Assembly (NCBI GenBank): GCA_007258455.2
Contig: VDFB02193867.1
Coordinates: 525,884,189 to 525,948,188 of the forward strand
Source of the DNA: Sequoia sempervirens
Taxonomy: Eukaryota > Streptophyta > Pinopsida > Cupressales > Cupressaceae
DNA length: 64,000 nucleotides
Reading direction: 5' to 3'
The notes under the pieces are model-generated. The model did no database searches. It had not been told where the DNA came from and worked only from the letters and a program-made list of their open reading frames with translations. This document shows positions 36,066-47,916 of the stretch, in pieces; positions within the stretch are counted from its first letter, which is position 1; every line of letters starts with the position of its first letter. The translations under genes and the position numbers were made by a program.

Positions 36066-37869
36066 TAAATTATTTCATTTTGTATACATCATAGTATCTT
36101 ATAATTTTTTCCATCCATACGTTAATTATTGAATGTAGTCATTTATATTGATAGGTTTGCTATAGGGTGAAGGTGTTGAAAGTGGAATGGTCAAAGAAAA
36201 TGATTCCCAAAACCCTCTTCTTATATGTGCAAAATCAATCCATGCAAGTGGAATCACTGAACTATCATTTCCAAGGACCTAAAGAATCCTATACTATTTT
36301 ATCTAAGTGTCTCATTAATTGCACAAAAAAGGAAATGTAGGAGAGGATGATAGAGGCTTAGAATAGTCATTTTGCATTCATTCTTTGATCATGTAATTAT
36401 TGAAAAAATATGGTGTGGAATTACATTATTTTGGTATGTTTGAAGACTACGATCTTTTTCCAATAGTGGCATGGTGTGATTATTAAGTAGTATTTTTATT
36501 CTTTCCATCAAGGCTTTAACGCCATTGGGGTGTAATTTTTGACAATTTATATTGGGGATGAGGTCCCTCGATTGTGACCTCACCATTTCATAGCTCTGGG
36601 TCAAAAGTGTTTACCCCTCTTAATTAAAAAAGAAAAGACTATGTTCAAGTCTAGATTCCATATGACACTTTTTGTTGCCATGTAAAATATTATTATAAAC
36701 AATGTCAAATGCCATCAAATGATGGTAGGAAATGCCACTTCAAGTCTTATTATTTATTTCAATTTACTTACAAATGCAAACACATGTAATATTCATTTCT
36801 TACATAATTGAAAACATTTATAGTAGTAAATGTTGTGTATGTAGAAATGTGGGAAACTATCACTATAATCATATATAAATTTTGCTCAATTATCGTCTTC
36901 AATGGTATCTTTAGATGCTTGATAGATGCACAAACACAAATAATCCATATGACAATGAAATGGCTAGCAAAAATGAGCACTTTCTATTTTGTAGACTACA
37001 ATATTGTATTGAATTTCACCTTCATATTTTATAATAACCCTTAGTTTGAGTAAACATTACATTTGAATATCTTCATATGATTGGAACAAAAATGCACAAA
37101 ATAGTTGTAGGTTGGAAAACATAGTGGGTTGTGACTTACTCCTCAATTCTTGTTTAATGCTAAAGGGTCTAGAGTTCAGGGTGGAGTTGCAGTGTAGGTG
37201 ATAACATAAAAGTAACTAGATGGAGCTGAGAGCTGACTAACTAATTGGTTTGTTGTGTGTAGAGGGTTATACAAGGGTATGCAAGCTACATGTTTTATAG
37301 CACACAATGTTTTCCAACATCCAAGTATACAAAGAGAGTATGGTTGTAATGAAAATATTCTATTATTTAGACATTAAGAATTTAATGAAAGGAAACTTCA
37401 AAATTTATAACAAATCTTAGGTAGACTAAATTTTTCATTCAATTTTGTCATACGATGGTAAAAAAATGCATTAAATAATTGTAAGCTAGAAAACACAGTG
37501 TGAGATATCAGTAGATGATTTTATGAAACTTGCACAGACTCCAAACATCTCCTCATTTATTCAATACAATGGAAATTGACATACTTTTCTCTTATCCCGA
37601 TACAAGGGCCATGGTAGAAAATCCTAGCTACCGCTCTATTATCCTAAAACTAAATTTTCTCCTCGCTTCATACATGACTCCTTATTCTGAAAGAATAACT
37701 AATTATTGAAAATTAGTTACTAAAAAACCTCCAATTCTACATAGAATCTGAAAATTATTACCTTTCATATGTCAATTCCAACATTTTGTAAATATTAATA
37801 CTTAAAATAAAACTATAATCTTGAATTATCTTTTGAAGGGGAGCAAGTTGAGGAACACAAGTATTTTGA
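36066..37869. other. Unassigned, with diverged tandem-repeat units
   Basis: 36725-37130 and 37370-37510 contain degenerate relatives of the ~179-bp monomer (CTTCATATGATTGGAACAAAAATGC, then GTTGGAAAACATAG) and of 12290-12480. Nothing else is supported; short ORFs at 36389-36604 and 36768-37044 are not convincing. Confidence 0.5.
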
Positions 37870-37879
37870 TGTTCATGTT

Positions 37880-39470
37880 TTGCTAACACTTCAAGCTTGC
37901 ACATTTGCAACTTTTTTCCACTGTAGCAACCATTTCAGTCAATGTATGGTTCTCATTTTTGTGATGTCTATTTTCAAAAAGTGAAAGATAATAGGACTTC
38001 AAGTCTAGGCAAGATTTCAAATGTGAAAGCCTCTTTTCTAATGGAAACCATCTTGTAATTTTTTCTTCCATTCTTGCTAGCATGTTTTGATGAATAACAC
38101 ATTGACACTCTACCTCAGAAAATTTATGAAGATGCATTAAAAATTAACCTCTTTTCCTATGACTTCCAATAGTAAGAAGACCACTTGGCTAAAAAATGTC
38201 CCCTTCAAAAGTTACACGTGCAAATCACATATCTCTATGACAAGGAATCTCCTTTGCAACATCTAAATTACTGCAAATAAATGCACTAAAAAATACAAAT
38301 TACATAGCTACTTCAATTTCATCTTCATATACAACAAGAGATAGTGGCAGCCTTGTGTTTCCATTTCCCACCAATTTGGTTGTTGATTGTTGATTTTTTA
38401 ATGAAATGGTGTGGGCTTGGATTTTGTTTAGAGGGGTAATCATTACTCTTCTTTGTAGATGTCTTATTCAAAGTAGTAGCTTTCCTATTTGTTTTGTAGT
38501 ATCGTATCACACAACTTCCCTCCTCTAGAAACCTCTAATGTAGCCATTGTTGTGGCATTTTTAACTTTAATAAGTTGTACAACAACACCTTTGACTTTTG
38601 AGTAATCAAAATGCTTTGCAGGACCATTATAGGTAAATTGAACATTTCCTAATTGAGCCTCGAGGAGCTTGATATCATCCTTCAAATTGTGAACTGTGTC
38701 AAATTCTTGGAAACACTCATTTTCTAGTATCTCCATGCGCCCTTCTTCATGGGAAACACCTTCCATTACTGTCTTTGTTTTCTAAACTTCCTCTCTTTTA
38801 GATTTTAGCTCTCTCCAAATAGCGTTAAGCTCCTTTTCTTTTAACTGTGAGAACTTCTTGTCTTTTAATTCCTTTTATAAATGCTTAATTTTAGTCTTCA
38901 TGTTTTTTTCCTTAACTTTGAGTTCTTCTAACTATTACTTTTGCATCTACAAATTGATCATTGATATGATTTTCCTCATCGCCACTGCTCTTACCTCTTA
39001 ACACCCTGTACTATTCATTTTCTTTTTCATATCTTTTACTTTACTTTAGATAAAATGCTACCTCATCATCCCTTAAAGTAGCTGCATCCCTTTCTTGGAT
39101 AGATTTTTTAATTTCTTGATCACTTTTATGTACCTTTTGTAGCCCCTTTTTCACAACTTTGAGAGTGTACTTATGATTAAATAATTCAGATGTTTCTTTT
39201 AACCAATTCTTTGCAAAAATTATCTACATTTTCATATAATAATTTCATGTCTCCACCCAACTTATTATCTTCTTCTACACTTAGCTCTATTTTTTCCTTT
39301 TTGTTATCATCCATTTCTGATTATATTTGTTCCATGAAATTTCTAACTTCAAGAATGCTTGGCTTCATTTTTTCAACTCTACTTATAGCATCATCTCTCT
39401 CTTTCTTTGATTTCATGAATTCATATGCAATATGAAACCTCTCAATTTTATAGATCAATAAATATACACA
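37880..39470 (-). pseudogene. SMC2: SMC2 (condensin subunit) retrocopy, middle part
   Basis: SMC2 (CAP-E) is an ATPase of the condensin complex that compacts mitotic chromosomes. On minus the copy starts in the N-terminal coil (ERFHIAYEFMKSKKERDD near 39450), passes YRVLRGKSSGDEENHINDQF (near 39000), reaches the hinge (LGNVQFTYNGPAKHFDYSKV, KGVVVQLIKVKNATTMATLE; 38640-38540), then PLNKIQAHTIS, PSGLLTIGS and SYYLSLFENR (near 37960). This covers about 530 of roughly 1170 residues without a gap for introns, although plant SMC2 genes have many, so a cDNA-derived copy is likely. Stops and frameshifts are frequent. Both ATPase head motifs are absent, so it cannot act as SMC2. Confidence 0.88.
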
Positions 39471-39610
39471 ATTCATATGCTTACATATAATAAATACATT
39501 CTTGGTATACTATTATATTTTAGTTTCCTTTTTGTCCTCTTTTTTTTGTAGCATCTCATACAATTATCATGATATTTTTTTGGTTTTGTCTAATTTTTTG
39601 TAGGTGAAGG

Positions 39611-42414
39611 TGTTGGTTTCCCAAATAAATAGATCCACTAAATCCTAGAAGTATGACACATTTCATGCTCACATCTAGTGTAAAAAATTTCCAACTAATA
39701 GGAAATAAGATTGGAACACATTTCCCCTACACTTTAGGCCCTGTAGGACCTAGGGGGTGATCCTTTTAACAAAACCTAAATATTTAGACACACAATTAAT
39801 AGGGTATCACTTAATAGATAATGCTCTCACATGAATATTCCAAGAAACATGAAATAACACTCAAAATTGGCTAAGATATTGGGAGAATTTCATTAACCAG
39901 CATAGAGAGCATGGTAGATACAAATAAACCATGAAATAGGAAAAACATAAATGAAAGGTTTGTTTAGATTTTAATATTTGGGACCAAACTAAAAACAAAA
40001 GATGCACAAGGCTTGACTAGTGCCAAGAAAAGGGTTATGGAGTCATATAACGAGCATTTTATCATGCAATGTTAAACATGTTTTGAAGATCTTTGAAAAT
40101 ATTATCACCTTATGAAAATAAGACCACTGAAGCTTTATCATATGACCATTCTTAGAAATCCATCTGTGAACACAATACTACCATTACATTTATTAAATTA
40201 ATTACTCTATTCTTTGAACATAATGTAGTAACAAATGCAACTCAAATGCAACAAATGTCATGAAAAAACCCATGTAATCTTTTATTATTAAATTCAAAAG
40301 AGTATTACATCTCAACCATGGAGATAGTCACAAAATAAAATATTCATGTATCATAATTGAAAACTTAGAAACACCTCAAGCTAATGGCTAACATTTATAT
40401 TTCACCCTAACTTTACAATTTATCTAGAGCTTTTGTCTACCTTGCAAAACTTTCAAAAAATGCAACCCCTACAAAATGAGAAAGAAAGAGAATGAGAAGA
40501 AGAAGAAGCATCCCTAAGATCCATTTGTGGAAGACACCTAGATCCTTCATCTTTTGTTGATCTACAGTGAGAAACTGGAAAAATATTCTCTCTTCTCTCT
40601 TCATTTTATCCCTTTGTTCTGGAAACAAATCCACAATAGAAAAACCACTTAGTGAACAACCTGCACCTCCAATTGACCTTGAAGTGAAAAATATCCCTCT
40701 TCATGAACAAAATTCACTCATCTTGTTTTTCCCTAAAGCTGAAAATTTACTATTTCTCCTTGAAAGCATCTATCCTTCACCGACTGTGGAAAACCCTTTA
40801 GTTTTTCTTGTGAAAGTCTTTCACTATGCCTTTGTTTTTTTGTAGAAAAATTCACTCTCAGTAAATAAAATATTCTTGCCTCTATAATAGAGCCATTTAA
40901 CCTTTAAATTTTCACCATCACCCTTCACCTTTCACCCAGCAAAGAGTATTCAAGTTAATTTTAATGGTGAAAGTTTTTGACCTGGGCAATTAAAAATACT
41001 CCCCATGCTTTTACTTTTCATATTTAAGAACTTGGTTTTAAATAGTGAAAACCCCACATCACTCCATCAAGAAAAAATTTATTTTTGTAAATGTCATGCC
41101 TTCTACAAACAAATGAAGGATTTCAATTATTAAACCATCGAGCTTTTTATTTTTTACAGGTCCACCATTTGCTTACACCACGCACCCCGTAGTTCCTTGG
41201 AAACTATTACTTTAATTCTACAGGGCTGGCAGGCTGGGGTGGATATTTGTCCACAATATTCCTTGCATGTTGGCTATTGATCTCCTGGATCCTTAGTTTT
41301 CCATAGCTCTGGCTCTACAACTTCTTTCGATCATGGAGACACTCGAGCAATTGTTTACAGTAGTGAATATGTAATTCTTAATTCTCATGAAGTCATGGTA
41401 TGAAGCTCACCCTAGCTGATCCCTGGCACTCTTCTGCATCATAATATGCTCGATACATATTTCAAAAAGGAACTTGGGTTTTATTGTTAAACATAAAACA
41501 TCAAACAACATTGAAAATATTTATTGCAATCTCGAATTGTTGTCATTCATCGAGCACAAATTGTTGCCCCATCAACAGTGTAAACATTTCCTTGTTACAG
41601 TCAACACTTAACACTATAGTTTTCTAGTTGTCTCAAGACTTTTTGAATCATTCTTCAGATCCTTCCTCCCATTTCAAAAGCTGCAACATAATTCCAACTC
41701 CCACGTGGAGAGTCAACACAAAATTCACATGTCATTTACCTTATGGAGCTTCAATGGTTTCTCCTGCTTTAAATGAATCATCAATGTAAGATATTTTCCC
41801 CTTTTGGTTTGCATGATGGCTGCCTCTACAACACAAACACTTCTTTCTCTCCTCATGACCCTTCACAAGGAAATTATCTAGCCTTTACAAAATGTTCCGC
41901 CTCCTTCTTTGGATCACTCCTCCATCATACCATCACTCCATTCAACAAATTTGGATAGATTATTTCCAACTAGTTGTATTCCCAAGAGCATAATTTCCTA
42001 CCCATTATTGGTTTGCAAGTCTATACCCATAACAATACTTGTTCCTTTATCTTTATGCCCAAGCTCACTTTTTTCCACTTCAAAAATTTATATTTGAAAC
42101 TTTATTGAATGAGAGGTCTGGAGCATTATTGCTAGATGTTGTTGATGTTGAGTCACTACTAGCAAGTTTACTATCTGCGAACACATCAAGAAGAATCTTG
42201 AATGTTGAAAATACATAATCATAGCCCATGTCATAGTAGTATTTGCAAGGAGGTATTGACTCATGTTTGAATATGAACCTCGTCTTATCTCATTAGAATA
42301 CAAGTGAAACACCAAAGTGTGCCCTATGAGTAGCAACCTAAAATTTTAGTCCAATTATCTCGAGTTCAACCATGGAAGTCTCTCTTTTGATATTCAAGTG
42401 TACAGCAGCTAAAG
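39611..42414 (-). repeat. ~2.8-kb repeat A, inverted partner of repeat B
   Basis: Its reverse complement matches 44930-47752. Anchors: 39611-39790 with 47570-47752, 40500-40700 with 46660-46860, 41160-41280 with 46060-46180 and 42370-42400 with 44950-44985. The outer edge TGTTGGTTTCCC (39611) corresponds to GGGAAACCAATA at the end of B, consistent with an LTR terminus. The small ORFs at 40567-40845 and 41773-41958 have B counterparts that do not conserve the protein. Confidence 0.65.
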
Positions 42415-43030
42415 TGTCACTATCTTCTGAAATTTTATTTCTCTTCAACCTTAGTACTCTGCATTTTTACTTCATGGTTAGAAGATTTAAACCTTTTATT
42501 TGCACTAGAGAGATGAGCAATGTTCATTTCATGTTGCTTAATTCTTTCCTTTAGGTCTTGAAAAATAGATACCAATTGATTATATGATTATTTTTTCTTT
42601 TTTAACTCCAACTTAAGATGGTTATTAGTTGTCTTTATTAATTTCTATCTCCTTCTACAACTTTTGAATGGTAAAGTTTGCATTTTCTACATCAAGACCT
42701 GTAGTATCTCTGATGTTATGGCTTACCATGGAAGCTTGCAGGGCTGATCTTAGCTCTTCAACCTCCTTCAGGTTATCCTTTTCAACCATAGATTGAAATA
42801 TTTTCAACCCTATATCCATACTCCTTCATAGTCTTATTTTTGCATCTTTTATGAAAACTTCTCTAGCTCTGTATTTTGTTGCTCAATAGTCTCCTCTAGC
42901 TCTTGGAGAGCAGAAACAAGCTCCATATTGGACTCTTGTGTTTTCCTTAATCGTAACTCCAAATTAGTGTTAGATTTCTTTTAAATCTCTACATTCCATA
43001 TTCAACTATTATTCTCTCACTTTTGACCAT
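42415..43030 (-). pseudogene. Coiled-coil protein fragment, broken
   Basis: On minus, 43000-42820 reads in one frame as KTQESNMELVSALQELEETI then EQQNTELEKFS, and scattered open coil-like pieces continue to 42420. The phrase resembles plant coiled-coil proteins with an N-terminal C2 domain (myosin-heavy-chain-like), recalled from memory of the family, not searched. It begins exactly where repeat A ends. Stops are frequent. Confidence 0.4.
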
Positions 43031-44030
43031 TGCAACACTTACAACTTCATAATTGTGTAATGCATGCTAGGTCCCCATGTGGGCCCAACTAAAAGAAAAT
43101 TGTTTTGAAAAAAATTTCATCTTCAATTGACTTGAAACTACTTCTAAATGCTCTTGGCATGAAAATTTGAAGTCAGTTGTGATTAAAATTAGCTTTCTAG
43201 CATATTTGCACTATAGTCAAAACAGAACTAGTGGCCTCTACAAAGACCCTGGAAAACTAGTCGAACAACCTCCTAGAGTAATAAAAATGCACAAGCATGC
43301 AGAAATTTGACCCAAGAATTCAGTGCAACAAATAGTTTGGAAAAAGAGATTCGAGGAGCAAAATATTCAATGCCAAAGTGGCTCAGTCAAACTTTTCTAC
43401 AACTGCACCTATCAAAAACCAATTTGAGCACACCAAGTCACCTCCTCGAAAAAATACCAAATCATCTCTTGGGAAGCTACCACTGGAAACATTAGATCAT
43501 TTACGTTCACTAAGTATGTGAGCAAGAGGGATTCCCTTCAATCCACATTCTTCGCAAGATATTAGCGGTCAAAGTTGACCACCTTGAAACATTTTGAAAA
43601 TGTAAATGTAAAATCAGAACAAATTGCATTTGCTTTTGATCTTCAAAAAATATCAAATCTAATCTTGAGACTCTGAAACCAAACCAAGGAGAATATGAAT
43701 GTGAGGTAAATGTTGAGCATGAATCCTTCTGTCATGAAAATCATCCAACTATGAAATATCCACTTGAATAGGAGGCCACTTCACAGGACTGAGAGTTTGC
43801 AAATAGTAAAAACAGTCCCAAAACCCTCCAGCTTTACATTTCAAAACCTTGTCAAAACTCATCACAAGAAACTAAAAATGAACAGGAATGTTACCATATG
43901 CCAAATGATTACTCTCACCAAAGGGATTTGGCATGAAAGTTAGTTGGCTATGAATTATGACCCTCCAAAGTAGGTCATTGGGGCAGATTTTTCAGGGGCA
44001 TTTCTGAGTGTGCAAATCAAATTTTTCATT
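43031..44030. other. Unassigned stretch
   Basis: No gene is supported. Its style (many isolated conserved-looking phrases, no frame) is that of retrotransposon leader sequence. It ends at the MITE copy 2 boundary. Confidence 0.4.
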
Positions 44031-44034
44031 ATGT

Positions 44035-44799
44035 GGGTATGTGCAGGATCATGGTATGCCAAAAAGTGGCAATATTTGTAGGGTATGTGGCTGACAACTT
44101 TTTTCACCCAAAATTAATGAAAGCGAAAGGGTTTTAGAGGAGATTCTCAGCTTTCCAAAAATATAAATTATGATTTAATTTGAATTTAATAAATAATTAT
44201 TATTCATTTCTATTAGAATTCGACTAAAAGTCTGATCGATAGGCTAATTGAAAACATCTATAACTTTCAAGCGGTATCATATTTTTGAATCCAAACATGC
44301 CACATTCTATGCTTTACATACTATAGGATTAAAAAGAAAAATTAAATTTCATGAATTTTGACCAAGTTAAGGTGGTGACGAGTTTTTATATTTTCTAAAA
44401 GTTGTAATAAAAATTCATAATTAATTATTTACTTGGAAAAAATTACAAAAAATATGCATCACATCCGGACATGAGTCCTCTACTTATATATAAAATCTTA
44501 CAAAAAATTATCATTTTATTATGGTTAGGGTAATTGGACACCTACTTCTTATTTTTCCCTGAAATTTAAGTACTACTACATTGAAATTTCAAATTTTCAC
44601 CAAATAGATTTTATTTATTTTAAATAAACCTAGTATTTTAGAAACTAAATTCAATTTTCTACAAATTCTATTCTTACATATTTTTGAAATAATATAGATA
44701 ACTTATTCAAATATTTACGTCAAGTTGCCTAACACTGATTTTTCTGATTTTTTTGCCACTTAAGGGCCTGTTTGGCATACCATGATCCTGCACATGCCC
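44035..44799 (-). mobile_element. MITE-like element, copy 2
   Basis: 765 bp; ends GGGTATGTGCAGGATCATGG and CCATGATCCTGCACATGCCC; inverted repeats extend about 29 bp. ATGT lies on both sides (44031-44034, 44800-44803). It is homologous in reverse to 28721-29515. The right flank GCACTTCAAAT also occurs, without the MITE, in the repeat at 58510-58525, giving an empty-site comparison. Confidence 0.8.
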
Positions 44800-44803
44800 A
44801 TGT

Positions 44804-47752
44804 GCACTTCAAATATGCAAAATTTGAAGGTTCCATTAGTGGCTCCAACTGGGGATGTATGCCCTTTGTGGGAATAGAAAGAACTCAGATCCTCTAGAGA
44901 AGTAGACCAATTGTTAAGTCCATTTGGTAGCTCTACAACTTCTCCTTTAATTGTTGCACACTTGAATATCAAAAGAGAGACTTCCATGGATGAAGTGCGG
45001 ATAATTGGAATAAAATATGAGGTTGTTGCACACAGGGAACACTTTTGGTGTTTCACTTGTATTCCTGTGGGATAAGATGAGGTTCATATGCAAACATGAG
45101 TTAATACCTCCTTGCAACTACTACTATGACATGGGTTGTGATTATGCATTTTCAACACTCTAATCTTATTGATGCGCCTGCAAATAGTGAGCTTACAAAT
45201 AGTGACTCAACATCAACAAGATCTAGCAATAATGCTTTAGACCTCTCATTCAATAAAGTTTCAAATATAAATTTTGGAACTAGAAAAAATTGAGCTTGGG
45301 CATAAATAGAAAGGAAGAACTATTGCTATGGGCATAAACTTGTAAACCAAGAATGGGAAGGAAATTATGCTCCCGGGAATAGAGTTGGTCGGAAATGGTC
45401 TAGCTAATTTTTTTGAATGGAGCACTAGTACGATGGAGGACTGATCTAAAGAAGGAGGTGGTACATTTTGTAAAGGCTAGATAATTTCCTTGTGAAGGGT
45501 TGCAAAGAGAGAAAAAAGTGTTTGTGCTACATAGGCAGCCATCGTGCAAACTACAAGGGGAAAAGCTCTTACATTGATGATTGTTTTAAAGTAGGAGAAA
45601 CCATTGAAGCATCACAAGGTAAATCAAATCTAAATATTTTGTTGACTCTCCACGTGGGAGTTGGAATTATGTTGCAGCTTTTGAAATTTGAGGATGGATC
45701 TGAAGAATGAGTCAACAAGTCTTGAGATGACTAGAAAATTGCAGTGTAAAGTGTTGACTATGAAAAGGAAATGTTTATTCTACTTATGGGGCAACCATTT
45801 GTGCTCGACGAAAGGGGGAAATTTGAGCTTGCAATCAATATTTTCAATCTTTTTTTAGGGTTTCTATTTAATAATAAAATCCAAGTTCCTTTTTGAAATA
45901 TGCATCACGCACATTATGATGTAGAACAGTGCCCGGGATCAACTTACATATTCACTGCTGGAAACACTTGCACGAGTGCAACCATGATCAAAAGAAGTTA
46001 CAAAGCCATAGCTAGGGAAAAATAAGGATCTAGGAGATCAACGACCAATGTGTAAGGAAGATCATGGACAAATCTCCACCCTAGCCCACCAACCCCACAC
46101 AATTCAAATAATAGTTTGCAAGGAGTTGCGGGGTACGTGGGGTAAGTAAATGGCGGGCCCGTAAAAATTAAAAGCCTGATGGTTTAATACTTTAAATCCT
46201 TCATTTTTTTTAAATGTAGGACATTTCAAAAATTAAAATGTTGCTTGGTGGAGTGAAGTGGGGTTTTAACTATTTAAAACCAAATTTTTAAATATGACAA
46301 GTAAAAGCACAAGGAGTATTTTTAATTGCCCAGGTCAAAAACTTTCACCATTAAAATTAACTTAAATACTCTTGTTGTTGGGCATTGAAAATGTAAATGC
46401 AAAGTGAAATAAATAATTTATCTTTGTTGGGTGAAAGGTGAAGGGGCATGATGAAAATTAAAAGGTTAAATGGCTCTGTTACTGAGGCAAGAATATTTTA
46501 TTTGCTGAGAGTGAATTTTTCTACAACAAAAAAAAAGGAATAGTGAAATACTTTCATGAGAAAAACTAAAGGGTTTTCCAGAGCCGATGAAGGATAGATG
46601 CTTTCAAGGAGAAATAGTAAATTTACAGCTTCAAGGAAAAACAAGATGACTGAAGTTTTTTTAGGAAGATGGATATTTTCACTGCAGGGTAAAATAGAGG
46701 TGTAGGTTGTTCATGAAGTGGTTTTTTTGTTGTAAATTTATTTTCCAGAATAAAGGGGTAAAATGGGGAGAGAAGAGAATATTTTTCTAGTTTCTTGTTG
46801 CAGACCAATAGAAAATGAAGGATCCAGGTGTCTTCCACAAATAGATCTTAGGGCTGCTTCTTCTTCTTATTCTCTTTCTTTCTCATTTTGTAGGGGTTCC
46901 ATTTTTCTGAAAGTTTTGCAAGGAAGACAAATATAATGGATAAATTGTAAAGTTAGGGTGAAATATAGCTATTAGCCATTAGTCTGAGGTGTTTCTATGT
47001 TTTGAATTATGTTTCATAAATATTTTATTTTGTGATTGTCTCCATGGATAAGATGCAATACTCTTTTGAATTCAATAATCAAAGACTACTTGGGTTTTTT
47101 CATGCACATCTATTGCATTTGAGTTGCATTTGTTATTTCCTTTTGTTCAAAGAATAGAGTAATTGTTTTAATAAATGTAATGGGATTATTGTGTTCACAG
47201 TTGGATTTCTAAGAATGGTCTTATGATAAAGCTTCAATGGTCTTGTTGTCACAATGCGATAATATTTTCAAAGATCTTCAAAACATGTTTAACATTATAG
47301 AATGAAATGATGGTTATATGACTCCATAGCCCTTTCCTTGGCACTGGTCAAGCCTTGTGCATCTTTTGTTTTCAATTTGGTCCCAAATCTTAAAATCTAA
47401 ACAAACCTTTCATTTTTGTTTTTCCTTTTTCATGGTTTATTTGTATCTACCATGTTCTCTATACTGGTTAATGAAATTTTCCCAATATCTTAGCCAATGT
47501 TGAGTGATAATTCATGTTTCTTGACATAATCCTATGAGAGAATTATCTATTAAGAAATATCCTATTAAGTGTGTCTAGATCTTTAGGTGTTGCTAAAAGG
47601 GTCACCCCCCTAGGTCCTACAAAGCCTGAAGTGTAAGGGAAATGTGTTCCAATCTCATTTTCTGTTAGTTTCCCAAATTCTACACTAGATCTAAGCATGA
47701 AATGTGGCTTACTTCTAGGATATAGTGGATCTTTTGATTTGGGAAACCAATA
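44804..47752 (+). repeat. ~2.9-kb repeat B, probable LTR with flanking sequence
   Basis: Inverted partner of repeat A. The right edge GGGAAACCAATA is followed at once by a PBS-like TGG...TGGGGA motif, supporting an LTR end with plus orientation. Near its left end TGGCTCCAACTGGGGATG (44840-44857) is also PBS-like, so B may be a composite. 45492-45710 is a short open frame with no family match. Confidence 0.55.
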
Positions 47753-47755
47753 GAT

Positions 47756-47916
47756 TGGAAAATTTGTTGGGGATAGACTTGAGAAAAATATGATAGAAGA
47801 TCATCTAGCCTTAAGAGTCATTAAAGTTTCAAAACTTTGTAACTAGAGATTTGAAAATTCTAGAATCATATTTACCCATTTGAGTCACCAATAGGATTGG
47901 CGACTCTGCTGGGGAG
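47756..47916 (+). other. Duplicated primer-binding-site-like motifs
   Basis: TGGAAAATTTGTTGGGGA at 47756-47773 and TGGCGACTCTGCTGGGGAG at 47898-47916, each preceded by ACCAATAG or ACCAATAGG. The second is intact-looking and of a type seen after LTRs of plant Ty3 elements; the first is a decayed version. The spacing is 142 bp, suggesting a short tandem duplication spanning the LTR end. Confidence 0.55.
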
